Shown here piece by piece: positions 1 to 7,653 of a DNA stretch of 16,701 bases (positions are counted from its first letter, which is position 1; each line of letters starts with the position of its first letter). Origin of the DNA: CAIMMJ01 sp037131955 (lineage in GTDB: Bacteria; Bacteroidota; Bacteroidia; UBA4408); NCBI GenBank assembly GCA_037131955.1, contig JBAXQC010000063.1, forward strand, positions 1-16,701. Direction: 5' to 3'. The notes under the pieces are model-generated. The model did not search any database, was not told where the DNA came from, and was given only the letters and a program-made list of their open reading frames with translations. The position numbers were made by a program, and so were the translations under genes.

Positions 1-2
1 CT

Positions 3-101
3 GTTCTTTTTGAGAAAAACAAAGCCACGAGTATTATTAATAAACTAAAACAGAGTAATTGCTTTTTCATTAATTCTCCAAAATTAATAAATTACTGCTA
101 A
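3..101 (+). CDS. C-terminal end of an unidentified protein (partial)
   Basis: The third plus-strand frame is open from the window edge for 32 codons and ends in TAA at 99-101. The other two plus frames close sooner, at bases 11-13 and 46-48. The peptide ends FFINSPKLINYC and has a plausible mix of charged and hydrophobic residues. I do not recognise the family. An open run this short could arise by chance in such AT-rich DNA, so it is only probably a gene tail. If real, the gene lies upstream of dinB in the same direction, with about 120 bp between the two. Confidence 0.4.
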   Translation, partial: VLFEKNKATSIINKLKQSNCFFINSPKLINYC

Positions 102-193
102 GGTTCATTTTATTGTTTTATTAACAAATTATTTTACCCGCTAGCTACAAAAAAATAGTTATTAACTAATCAATTAAATATAGTTATAAGCTA

Positions 194-201
194 TAATTTT
201 G
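194..201 (+). promoter_or_regulatory. Putative -7 promoter element of dinB
   Basis: TAATTTTG matches the Bacteroidota -7 consensus TAnnTTTG exactly and lies 20 bp before the dinB ATG. That would give a leader of roughly 13 nt. No convincing -33 TTG was found at the usual distance. A weak inverted repeat (TATAG/CTATA, 179-195) touches the element. Confidence 0.4.
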
Positions 202-221
202 TTTTTATAAATGTTAATTTT

Positions 222-1397
222 ATGATAACAGAAGAATTTTATTTGCTTCGCCACGGTGGATACAACGAAAATAGGCAAGTAGTACACCTAGATTTAGATT
301 CGTTTTTTGTATCGGTAGAAAGGCTTTTAAACAGTAGCCTAAATAACCAGGCAATCATTATTGGTGGCACTTCCAACAGGGGAGTGGTTTCTAGTTGTAG
401 CTACGAAGCCCGAAAGTATGGGGTAAGTTCGGGTATGCCAATTAGAACAGCCAAAGAACTTTGCCCCAATGCAATTTTTATTAGAGGCGATTATGAGCAA
501 TACACCAAATATTCAAATTTGGTAACAGAAATTATTTCTCATTCGGCACCTGTTTTTGAAAAAGCAAGTATAGACGAACATTACATTGACGTAAGCGGAA
601 TGGATAAATTTTTTGGATGCCTAAAATGGACACAAGAGCTAAGAACAAAGATTATAAAAGAAAGTGGTTTGCCTATATCATTTGGATTATCGGTAAATAA
701 AACTGTTAGCAAAATAGCCACTACAGAAGGAAAACCTAATGGAGAGCTGTTTGTGCCTAAGCCACAAGTGCAAACTTTTTTGTGGCCACTTTCCATCAAA
801 AAAATACCGATGATTGGCACAAAAACTTTTCAAACATTAAGATCTATGGGAATTGCAACCATAAAAACGCTTAGCGAAATTCCCTTAGAGATGATGCAAA
901 ACGTGCTGGGCGAAAATGGAAAATCTCTTTGGCTCAAAGCAAATGGCATAGATCAATCTCCGGTAGAACCGTACAGCGAGAGAAAATCCTTGAGTAGCGA
1001 AACAACTTTTGAAAAAGACAGCACCGATGTATTGATGATGGAAAGAATACTAATAAAACTAACCGAAGAACTTTGCTACAAAATGAGGCAAGAAGAAAAG
1101 CTTACCTCTTGCATAACAGTAAAAATAAGGTACTCAAATTTTGAAACATTTACCATGCAAAAACGAATTGCCTACACCGCCTTTGACCACACTATTATTG
1201 ATGTATCTAAAGAGCTCTTTAAAAAACTATACAACCGTCGTTTGCTTATACGCCTTATTGGAATACGATTTAGTCATTTAGTGCAGGGCTTGCAGCAAAT
1301 AAATATGTTTGAAGACACACAAGAAAGAGTGCAACTGTATCAGGCATTAGATAAAATAAGAAATAGATTTGGCGAAAAAAGCATTGGTAGAGCCTAG
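222..1397 (+). CDS. dinB: DNA polymerase IV (Y-family translesion polymerase)
   Basis: This is an error-prone polymerase that copies past damaged bases. The 391 residues are a normal length for the family with a short N-terminal extension. The palm motif HLDLDSFFVSVE (22-33) supplies metal ligand D24 and the steric-gate pair F28/F29 that excludes ribonucleotides. The second catalytic motif, SIDEHYID (about 116-123), supplies D118 and E119. SYEARKYGVSSGMP (60-73) is the conserved fingers segment. Helix-hairpin-helix thumb and little-finger regions follow. Near the C-terminus QINMF (359-363) fits the sliding-clamp-binding pentapeptide QL(S/D)LF, followed by a tail ending in GEKSIGRA. The ATG at 222 fits a promoter box at 194-201. 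It has no Shine-Dalgarno sequence, which is usual in this phylum. It is probably a single-gene transcript, since the next gene has its own promoter. No LexA-type operator was recognised. Confidence 0.96.
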   Translation: MITEEFYLLRHGGYNENRQVVHLDLDSFFVSVERLLNSSLNNQAIIIGGTSNRGVVSSCSYEARKYGVSSGMPIRTAKELCPNAIFIRGDYEQYTKYSNLVTEIISHSAPVFEKASIDEHYIDVSGMDKFFGCLKWTQELRTKIIKESGLPISFGLSVNKTVSKIATTEGKPNGELFVPKPQVQTFLWPLSIKKIPMIGTKTFQTLRSMGIATIKTLSEIPLEMMQNVLGENGKSLWLKANGIDQSPVEPYSERKSLSSETTFEKDSTDVLMMERILIKLTEELCYKMRQEEKLTSCITVKIRYSNFETFTMQKRIAYTAFDHTIIDVSKELFKKLYNRRLLIRLIGIRFSHLVQGLQQINMFEDTQERVQLYQALDKIRNRFGEKSIGRA

Positions 1398-1417
1398 AAA
1401 ATAAGAAAAATTAAAAA

Positions 1418-1448
1418 TTTGATTTAAGTGCAATTTATTTTACTTTCG
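1418..1448 (+). promoter_or_regulatory. Putative promoter of the MBOAT/SGNH operon
   Basis: TTTG at 1418-1421 and TACTTTCG at 1441-1448 are separated by 19 bp. The -33 half and the spacing fit the Bacteroidota primary sigma-factor promoter, and the -7 half differs from TAnnTTTG at one base. Transcription would begin near 1456, leaving a leader of about 70 nt, longer than the other leaders inferred in this window. Confidence 0.5.
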
Positions 1449-1513
1449 CCAAAATTAGTAGAGTAAAAAAGAAATTGAAAAATATACTAATTAATAAATT
1501 TGTTTAAGGTAAT

Positions 1514-1520
1514 AAGGAGA
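1514..1520 (+). promoter_or_regulatory. Strong Shine-Dalgarno sequence before a GTG start
   Basis: AAGGAGA ends four bases before the GTG at 1525. It decides the start of the MBOAT gene, because no in-frame ATG occurs until deep inside the conserved region. It stands out: the other starts in the window have no comparable motif, and Bacteroidota in general make little use of Shine-Dalgarno pairing. Confidence 0.75.
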
Positions 1521-1524
1521 AATA

Positions 1525-2961
1525 GTGTTATTTAATTCTATTGCATTTTTAATTTTTTTTCCAACAATTTTTTTATTGTATTGGTTTGTTTTTAACAAGA
1601 ACTTAAAATTTCAGAATATTTTTTTGTTTGCTGCAAGCTATTTTTTTTATGGCTGTTGGGATTGGAGGTTTTTATTTTTATTGGCATTTTCTACTTTGTT
1701 GGATTACTATTCTGGCATAAAAATAGTTGAATCAAAATCTCAAACACAAAAGAAAATTTGGCTTGTAGCAAGTGTTTCAATTAACTTGGGATTTCTTGGA
1801 ATTTTTAAATACTATAATTTTTTTGCAGAATCTTTTGCAGAATTACTTAGGAACTTTGGTTTTAATGGAAGTTTGCAAACGCTAAAGATTATTTTACCAG
1901 TTGGAATTTCATTTTACACTTTCCATGGATTATCTTATGTGTTTGACATATACTATGAAAGGATAAAACCAACAAGAAATTGGATTGATTATACTTTGTT
2001 TGTTAGTTTTTTTCCTTTGTTGGTGGCAGGTCCAATAGAAAGAGCAACACATTTGTTGCCGCAAGTTGAAAAACCAAGAAAGTTTGATTACATAAAAACG
2101 GTAGATGGATTAAGGCAAATTCTTTGGGGTTTTTTTAAAAAGGTAGTAATTGCGGATAGCTGTGCAGAGTATGCAAATATTATTTTTGATGGCTCAGAAT
2201 CTGCATCAGGAAGCACATTAATAATTGGAGCAATACTATTTACATTTCAAATTTATGGTGATTTTTCTGGATATTCAGACATCGCTTTAGGCACAGCAAG
2301 AATGTTAGGATTTGAATTATTGCAAAATTTTAAATTCCCTTATTTTTCTAGAGATATTGCAGAATTTTGGAGAAGATGGCATATTTCACTATCATCTTGG
2401 TTTAAAGATTATTTGTACATACCACTTGGTGGAAGCAAAGGAAATGTTTGGATGAAAATTAGGAACACTTTTATTATATTTTTAGTAAGTGGATTTTGGC
2501 ATGGAGCCAATTGGACTTTTATAGCATGGGGTACAATTAATGCTTTATTTATAATGCCTTCGATAGTGTTTAATTTAAATCGAAATAATTTAGAAATTGT
2601 AGCTAAGGGCAAAATGTTTCCTTCTTTAACTGAGTTTTTTAACATTTTACTAACATTTGGGCTAACTATGTTGGCTTGGATTTTTTTTAGATCAAATTCT
2701 ATAACTCAAGCAATTAATATTTGTAAGGAAATTTTCTCACATTCAGTTTTATTACCTCCAAGCATTTTCCCAAAAACACCTTTTATTTTTATTTTTATTT
2801 TTATAATAATAGAATGGATTGGAAGGGAAAATAAATTTGCTATCCAAACCATTGGTCAAACTTGGAAAAGATCAACAAGATGGTCATTTTACTACATGTT
2901 AATCATTACAATAGTTTTTTTTATGGGTAAGGAACAACAGTTTATTTATTTCCAATTTTAG
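1525..2961 (+). CDS. MBOAT-family membrane O-acyltransferase (AlgI-like)
   Basis: This is a polytopic inner-membrane enzyme that passes acyl groups, usually acetyl, across the membrane for attachment to a periplasmic glycan. The 478 residues are close to AlgI length. Many hydrophobic segments are visible throughout, starting at residue 4. Signature stretches are DFSGYSDIALG (246-256), FWRRWHISLSSW (281-292) and SGFWHGANWTF (322-332). H326 is the expected catalytic histidine of the family and H286 is a second conserved one. The start is GTG with an AAGGAGA ribosome-binding site. The next gene begins 3 nt after the stop and encodes an SGNH-like protein, the partner expected for AlgI/DltB-type systems. 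The substrate cannot be read from sequence. A role in exopolysaccharide acetylation is inferred from the sugar transferase nearby. A DltB-like function is less likely, as no other dlt genes are seen. Confidence 0.93.
   Translation: MLFNSIAFLIFFPTIFLLYWFVFNKNLKFQNIFLFAASYFFYGCWDWRFLFLLAFSTLLDYYSGIKIVESKSQTQKKIWLVASVSINLGFLGIFKYYNFFAESFAELLRNFGFNGSLQTLKIILPVGISFYTFHGLSYVFDIYYERIKPTRNWIDYTLFVSFFPLLVAGPIERATHLLPQVEKPRKFDYIKTVDGLRQILWGFFKKVVIADSCAEYANIIFDGSESASGSTLIIGAILFTFQIYGDFSGYSDIALGTARMLGFELLQNFKFPYFSRDIAEFWRRWHISLSSWFKDYLYIPLGGSKGNVWMKIRNTFIIFLVSGFWHGANWTFIAWGTINALFIMPSIVFNLNRNNLEIVAKGKMFPSLTEFFNILLTFGLTMLAWIFFRSNSITQAINICKEIFSHSVLLPPSIFPKTPFIFIFIFIIIEWIGRENKFAIQTIGQTWKRSTRWSFYYMLIITIVFFMGKEQQFIYFQF
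2781..2803 (+). repeat. Short ATTTTT hexamer tandem repeat inside the MBOAT gene
   Basis: Three consecutive ATTTTT units (2785-2802), preceded by four more T residues, encode alternating Phe-Ile in a membrane segment. A six-base unit keeps the frame, so changes in copy number would only lengthen or shorten the segment by two residues. Confidence 0.6.
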
Positions 2962-2964
2962 CCT

Positions 2965-3936
2965 GTGAACTATTTTTTTAAAACATTAATGATTTTTATT
3001 TCAATTGGAATAATTACAACTATTTCGCTATCTGTTCTCATTATAAAGTATATTAATAATGAAAAATATTATGCAATTCCTGAAAGTGTAAAAAATTTGA
3101 TTGTTGGACATTCACACTCAGAGTGTTCGTTAAACGATTCATTAATTTTGAACACTTTAAATATTTCAAAAAGTGCTGAGCCATATTTCTACAATTACTT
3201 TAAAATAATGAAAATAGTAGAATCAAATAAACAAATAGAAAATGTTTTTATAGAATTTTCAAATAATTCATTAAGTGCAGATAAAAATAAATGGATTTGG
3301 GAAAATGATTACATTGAATACAACCTTTCAAGATACTTTTTTTTAATGAACAAGGACGAAATGTTTTTTTTGTTTTCTAAGAATTTCAAAAAATGTATAC
3401 CTACTTTAGCATCAGGAATGAGAAAAGTAGTTGGCTTCATTTTTTCTCGAAAAAAAAATCTTCCGGAAAAACTTGGCTGGGGCTCATATTTGGTGCTAAA
3501 TAGAAACAAAACGGATTCATTAATAAATGCAATAAACACTCAAAATTTTAAGAACCAAAAACTAATAATTTCTGATAAAAATTTAGAGTACCTAGATAAA
3601 ATTATAAATTTATGTATTCACAAAAAAATTAAAGTTTATTTTATTAGGAGTCCTTTGCACAATTTTTATGAGGGGTTAAAGACGGAAAAATCATTTTTAG
3701 AGTTAAAAGAACTAAAGTATGAAAAGATTCCGTTTTTAGATTTTAAGAAATTTTCAAATAATAACAAAGAATTCGGTGATTTTGAACACCTAAATTATAA
3801 TGGATCAAAAAGGTTCTCTTCTTTTTTTAATAAATTATTAAATAATGGAATTTTAGAAATGGATGAATACCAATCAAAAATTGATTCAGAAATTACCAAA
3901 GAAAATAGATTAAGCAATCCTAGTAAAATTGATTAA
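2965..3936 (+). CDS. Membrane-anchored SGNH-hydrolase-like partner of MBOAT acyltransferase
   Basis: The protein has 323 residues with one N-terminal membrane segment (about 5-29) and a periplasmic remainder. After the anchor comes VGHSHSECSLND (47-58), an SGNH block-I motif with S50 as candidate nucleophile. The usual GDS aspartate is replaced by H49. Near the end, GDFEHLNYNG (271-280) is the block-V D-x-x-H motif with D272 and H275. FIEFSNNS (about 93-100) may supply the block-III Asn. Together these suggest a Ser-His-Asp acyl-transfer site like those of AlgX, AlgJ and DltD-type partners. The gene starts with GTG 3 nt after the MBOAT stop, so it is almost certainly co-transcribed. An ATG at 2989 is an alternative start that largely preserves the anchor. 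Its stop codon overlaps that of the convergent downstream gene by 4 nt. Overall family similarity is weak, and the call depends on the two motifs and the context. Confidence 0.7.
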   Translation: MNYFFKTLMIFISIGIITTISLSVLIIKYINNEKYYAIPESVKNLIVGHSHSECSLNDSLILNTLNISKSAEPYFYNYFKIMKIVESNKQIENVFIEFSNNSLSADKNKWIWENDYIEYNLSRYFFLMNKDEMFFLFSKNFKKCIPTLASGMRKVVGFIFSRKKNLPEKLGWGSYLVLNRNKTDSLINAINTQNFKNQKLIISDKNLEYLDKIINLCIHKKIKVYFIRSPLHNFYEGLKTEKSFLELKELKYEKIPFLDFKKFSNNNKEFGDFEHLNYNGSKRFSSFFNKLLNNGILEMDEYQSKIDSEITKENRLSNPSKID

Positions 3937-4898
3937 TGTTTTAAAGGCCTTTTCTTTATCATGCCGCCTTTGGTGTCTTTTACACTGTTCATAACTACAA
4001 AAGCGTTTGAATCTATTTTTTGAATTTCAACATTTAATTTATTCAGCTCTAAACGTGTAAGAACAGTATAAATAATTTCTACTTCTTTGGATTCACCGTT
4101 TTTTCCAAAACCTCTTTTCCCTGAATAAATAGTTACACCTCTCCCTAAATCGTTTGTAATCATTTGTCTCAATTCTTCACTGTGAGATGATACAATAGTA
4201 ACTCCAATGTATTCTTCAATTCCTTCTACAATAAAATCTAAGGTTTTAGAAGCAGATAAATAAGTAATCATAGAATACAAAGCAATTTCTATAGAGAGGA
4301 AATAGGCCGCTGCCGAAAATATAAAAACATTTATCAAGATAATTATATCACCTATGGTAGTTCCAAACTTCTTACTGAGGAATATTGCAAGAACTTCTGT
4401 TCCGTCTATTACAGCGCCACCTCTAACTGCTAAACCAATACCTGCACCAAGGAAAAAACCACCAAAAATAGCTACCAATAAATTATCATTAGTAACGTTT
4501 GGAAAACTTACGAAGGCTACGCAAAGAGCAAGAAAAATAATTGCTACTGTTGTTTTTAATGCAAATAGTTTACCTAAAATTTTATTTCCTAAAAGGATAA
4601 ATGGAAAATTGATAACAATAAGCAAAATTGGTAATTGTACTTTTGTAGTAGCCGAAATTAATAATGATATTCCGGTGGCACCGCCATCTATAAAATTATT
4701 TGTGAGCAAAAAACCTTTAAGTCCAAAGGAGGCTGATAATATTCCGGCACCAATTAATATAAAATCTTTTACAATTCTATTTAAATTTATTCTTAAATTT
4801 CTATATCCTCTTGCTAATTTGTAGGAAGAAATGTTTTTTACTTTATCCTTTTGGATTGAATTAGATGTAAGAATTAAATTTTTCCAAAAAGTTTTCAT
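3933..4898 (-). CDS. YitT-family integral membrane protein (DUF161 plus DUF2179)
   Basis: This is a predicted inner-membrane protein of unknown transport or signalling role. From the chosen start it has 321 residues: a short basic N-terminus, about five or six membrane segments between residues 44 and 206, and a soluble C-terminal DUF2179-type domain from about 228. Family hallmarks are the loop NNFIDGGATGISLL (67-80), the glycine-rich GGFFLGAGIGLAVRGGAVIDGTE (in 146-168), and in the soluble domain GRGVTIYSG with a final Asp-Ser-Asn-Ala-Phe stretch. The frame stays open upstream to an ATG at 4967. I prefer the ATG at 4898 because the extension looks unlike the family and overlaps a promoter-like element (4926-4954). 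It converges on the SGNH gene with a 4-nt stop overlap. The sugar transferase gene lies upstream on the same strand. No link to polysaccharide work is shown beyond position. Confidence 0.88.
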   Translation of the reverse strand: MKTFWKNLILTSNSIQKDKVKNISSYKLARGYRNLRINLNRIVKDFILIGAGILSASFGLKGFLLTNNFIDGGATGISLLISATTKVQLPILLIVINFPFILLGNKILGKLFALKTTVAIIFLALCVAFVSFPNVTNDNLLVAIFGGFFLGAGIGLAVRGGAVIDGTEVLAIFLSKKFGTTIGDIIILINVFIFSAAAYFLSIEIALYSMITYLSASKTLDFIVEGIEEYIGVTIVSSHSEELRQMITNDLGRGVTIYSGKRGFGKNGESKEVEIIYTVLTRLELNKLNVEIQKIDSNAFVVMNSVKDTKGGMIKKRPLKH

Positions 4899-4925
4899 GT
4901 AATTAAGTGCATTAAATTTATAGGT

Positions 4926-4954
4926 TAAATGTAGAATAGTGAAAACATTTTCAA
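4926..4954 (-). promoter_or_regulatory. Possible promoter of the YitT-family gene
   Basis: Read on the minus strand, TTG (4954-4952) and TACATTTA (4933-4926) are 18 bp apart. This resembles the TTG...TAnnTTTG pattern with one mismatch. Transcription from here would start downstream of the 4967 ATG and so favours the 4898 start. Confidence 0.35.
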
Positions 4955-4982
4955 AAAAAAGAAACATGTTATTTCACTATTT

Positions 4983-6404
4983 CTACTTTCCTCTTCCTTG
5001 AACTACAATTAAAACAGTATAGATTAAAATTTTTAAGTCTACCATCAACGACATATTTTCAATGTACAGCAAATCATATTTTAGTCGCTCAATCATTTCC
5101 GAAACATTTTCGGCATAGCCATATTTTACTTGTCCCCAACTTGTTATTCCCGGCTTAATTTTGTGCAATAGTTTATAGTGTGGTGCAGTTTTTACAATTT
5201 GGTCAATAAAAAATTGTCTTTCGGGTCTTGGCCCCACCAAAGACATTTCTCCAATTAGCACATTGTAAAACTGAGGCAATTCATCAAGTCTTACTTTTCT
5301 CATAAAACTACCAAAAGGTGTAATTCTGGGATCGTTTTGGCTAGATAATGAAGGACCGTTTTTTTCTGCGTCCACATACATCGATCTAAATTTATACATT
5401 AAAAAAGGCTTGCCATAAATACCAATTCTTTCATGAGAATAAAATATTGGTCCTTTACTGGAAAATCTCACTAAAATTGCAGTAATAAAGTAAATTGGAG
5501 ACAATACAACCAAACAAATACAAGAAACAACAATGTCTAATAACCTTTTTAAAAATTTTTGCCAAGGTTGCATGTAATGGTCGGAAATTTCCATCAAGGG
5601 AGCACCAAAAATCGAAGTCATTTTAACACTGCCCGATAGAATATCATACACATCTGGAATTATTTTTACAATTACTCTTCCATCCTCTAACTCATCAATA
5701 ATTTTTTTTAAAAACTCATGTTCCCAAGATTCAACAGCAATTATTACTTCCTCAATTTCTTTTTCCTCAATAATTTTTTTTAAGTCAATTAATTCACCAA
5801 GGTGAGGCAAATAATTTTTTAGTAAATGTCCTTTTCCATTTTTATTTTCGATGTGAACAAAACCAACAAATTTATTTCCGGAAGAAACACGCTGTCCTTG
5901 CATTTCTTCGAATAAATTTAATGCATTTTGGTTGCTTCCTATCAATAATGTATTGTAGCCAATAATTCTATTGTGTACTTTTTTTACAATATTGGTAGAA
6001 ATATATAAACGAATAGGATAGGTAAACAAAAAATGAATTGCATAAAGTGCTGCTATAGATTTGTAATAAGTTTTGTATGAATAAACTTTATCATCAATTA
6101 ACAATACAAAAAACAAAACTAAAACCCCAAAGAAAGTAATGGTAAGCATTTGAAAAAATTCTTTTAACCTAGAACGCCTGTATATATTTGAATAATTGCC
6201 AGATAGGGCATAAATAAATATCCATAAAATTGGCACGAATAGCAAACCCAGTAGAAATTTTTTGTCGTTAAAATAATACTCAATAGGAAAAAGTAAATCA
6301 AATTCAATGTAGGCCTTTCTGTAAAAATAAAAAAACGCCCATGCAAAGGCAGCCAAAAAATAATCAATTAAAACATACTTAAAAATTTGTAAGTTTTTTT
6401 TCAT
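4983..6404 (-). CDS. Polyprenyl-phosphate sugar-1-phosphate transferase (exopolysaccharide initiation)
   Basis: This enzyme transfers a sugar-1-phosphate from a nucleotide sugar to undecaprenyl phosphate, the first membrane step of exopolysaccharide or O-antigen-like glycan synthesis. The 473 residues fit the large WcaJ/CpsE-type architecture. There are four N-terminal membrane segments (about 10-30, 50-68, 85-103, 115-133), then a central nucleotide-binding-like fold (about 150-260), then one more hydrophobic helix (about 289-311) leading into the catalytic domain. Motifs in the catalytic domain are KFRSM (338-342), RLDELPQFYNVL (372-383) with the D374-E375 pair, and GEMSLVGPRPE (386-396). 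The C-terminal helix is hydrophobic. The sugar donor cannot be predicted. It has its own promoter-like element and no other glycosyltransferases follow, so the rest of the pathway must be elsewhere. The MBOAT/SGNH pair nearby may modify its product, which is an inference from position only. Confidence 0.94.
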   Translation of the reverse strand: MKKNLQIFKYVLIDYFLAAFAWAFFYFYRKAYIEFDLLFPIEYYFNDKKFLLGLLFVPILWIFIYALSGNYSNIYRRSRLKEFFQMLTITFFGVLVLFFVLLIDDKVYSYKTYYKSIAALYAIHFLFTYPIRLYISTNIVKKVHNRIIGYNTLLIGSNQNALNLFEEMQGQRVSSGNKFVGFVHIENKNGKGHLLKNYLPHLGELIDLKKIIEEKEIEEVIIAVESWEHEFLKKIIDELEDGRVIVKIIPDVYDILSGSVKMTSIFGAPLMEISDHYMQPWQKFLKRLLDIVVSCICLVVLSPIYFITAILVRFSSKGPIFYSHERIGIYGKPFLMYKFRSMYVDAEKNGPSLSSQNDPRITPFGSFMRKVRLDELPQFYNVLIGEMSLVGPRPERQFFIDQIVKTAPHYKLLHKIKPGITSWGQVKYGYAENVSEMIERLKYDLLYIENMSLMVDLKILIYTVLIVVQGRGK

Positions 6405-6424
6405 TCTACCTTAATACAAATCAT

Positions 6425-6454
6425 TAAACGTATATTTTAAACACTTATTGCAAA
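6425..6454 (-). promoter_or_regulatory. Putative promoter of the sugar transferase gene
   Basis: On the minus strand TTTG (6454-6451) and TACGTTTA (6432-6425) are 18 bp apart. Seven of eight -7 positions match TAnnTTTG. It would give a leader of about 13 nt and separates this gene's transcription from purK. Confidence 0.5.
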
Positions 6455-6479
6455 CTTGAGTATATGGAGCTTTAATTGC

Positions 6480-7628
6480 TTAATTTTCAACTTTTTTAAT
6501 TGAAATTACTTTTAAATTTTCCTTTACAAATTCTACCTTTTGAGAAATTTCATCTTTTGAATTTCCTATGATGGTAACATGGCCCATTTTACGGTAAGGT
6601 TTTGTTGTTTTTTTTCCGTATAAATGAAGAAATATATTTTTTTGGGAGAGAACTTTTTCTAAGCCTTGGTAGACAACTTCTCCTTGATAATTTTCTTGCC
6701 CCAAAAGATTTACCATGGCCGAATCAAACAAAATATCTGTATAGCCCAAAGGCAAGCCAAGCAAACATCTAATTAGTTGTTCGTATTGCGATGTTATGTT
6801 TGCTTCTATGCTCTGGTGGCCAGAATTGTGCGGCCTGGGTGCAATCTCATTAATCCAAATGTTTTCGTTGTCGTCAATAAAAAACTCAACAGCCAAAATC
6901 CCAGTCATTTTGAGGGCTTCAATAACATTTTTGGCAATTTGTTGAGCCTCCAATTCTTTAGATTCTGAAATGTGTGCAGGGCAATTTAGATAATCTACTA
7001 AATGTTTTTCTTTAACAAAAACACTTTCTACAGAAGGAAAACTTTTAATTTCGCCTAAACTATTTCTTGCAACAATCACTGCTATTTCTTTCTTTGGTTT
7101 TATGTCTTTTTCAGCAATACTTGCAACGCTAAATGAATGGTTATAATCATTTTGATTGAATATTTTTTTTACTCCCTTGCCATCGTATCCGCCAGTTCTC
7201 ATTTTTAGAAAAAATGGAAATTCAAATGGAGGTTTTGTTTCAATGGATGGACTTTCTAGGTAAACAAATTCCGAACTAATAAAATTATTTTTTTTGTAGA
7301 AATCCTTTTGTAAACCTTTGTCTTTAATTAATTCAATAACGTGAGGTTCAGGAAAAACTTTAACTCCTAATTTTTTTAATTCAAAAAGTGCAGCTGTATT
7401 TACGTTCTCAATTTCAATAGTTACAACATCCAAGTCTTTTCCAAAATTCACAACACTTTCAAAGTCATTAAAACTTCCGCAGCTAAAGTTTTTACAAATT
7501 TCTGAACATGGGCAATCTTTATCTGGGTCTAAAACATAAAATTCTATGGGGTAGCTTATTCCTTCTTGAATAAGCATTTTTCCCAGTTGACCACCTCCTA
7601 AAATTCCAATTTTTGTGTATTTGTGCAT
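6480..7628 (-). CDS. purK: 5-(carboxyamino)imidazole ribonucleotide synthase
   Basis: The cytoplasmic ATP-grasp enzyme carboxylates aminoimidazole ribonucleotide to N5-CAIR using ATP and bicarbonate, in de novo purine synthesis. The length, 382 residues, is typical. The N-terminal nucleotide-binding fold opens with GILGGGQLGKML (8-19). The ATP-grasp glycine-rich loop is KMRTGGYDGKG (142-152). Metal and substrate residues fall in EFFID (248-252) and NEIAPRPHNSGH (260-271). The C-terminal domain carries the family hallmark LYGK followed by KMGHVT. The ATG at 7628 begins directly before the nucleotide-binding fold, so the start is secure. The usual partner purE is not in this window. The gene is divergent from the M42 peptidase gene. 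Confidence 0.97.
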   Translation of the reverse strand: MHKYTKIGILGGGQLGKMLIQEGISYPIEFYVLDPDKDCPCSEICKNFSCGSFNDFESVVNFGKDLDVVTIEIENVNTAALFELKKLGVKVFPEPHVIELIKDKGLQKDFYKKNNFISSEFVYLESPSIETKPPFEFPFFLKMRTGGYDGKGVKKIFNQNDYNHSFSVASIAEKDIKPKKEIAVIVARNSLGEIKSFPSVESVFVKEKHLVDYLNCPAHISESKELEAQQIAKNVIEALKMTGILAVEFFIDDNENIWINEIAPRPHNSGHQSIEANITSQYEQLIRCLLGLPLGYTDILFDSAMVNLLGQENYQGEVVYQGLEKVLSQKNIFLHLYGKKTTKPYRKMGHVTIIGNSKDEISQKVEFVKENLKVISIKKVEN

Positions 7629-7653
7629 GGGGCAAATTTAAAGTAAAAGAATC

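Noticed and set aside
179..195. Inverted repeat TATAG/CTATA before dinB as a possible SOS-type operator
   Set aside because: The five-base arms in very AT-rich DNA are expected by chance and do not match a known LexA site.
2781..2803. ATTTTT tandem repeat as a phase-variation switch
   Set aside because: The unit is six bases, so changes keep the reading frame and cannot switch the gene off.
3937..3956. Self-complementary AAAGGCCTTT at the convergent stops as a terminator
   Set aside because: It has no loop, so it cannot form a hairpin in a single RNA.
4354..4824. 156-codon open frame on the plus strand opposite the YitT gene
   Set aside because: It is antisense to a well-supported membrane protein, is rich in Lys, Pro and Ile as expected from reading hydrophobic codons backwards, and has no recognisable domain.
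4899..4967. Upstream ATG extending the YitT-family protein by 23 residues
   Set aside because: The extension is unlike the family and overlaps a promoter-like element; the ATG at 4898 is preferred, though not proven.
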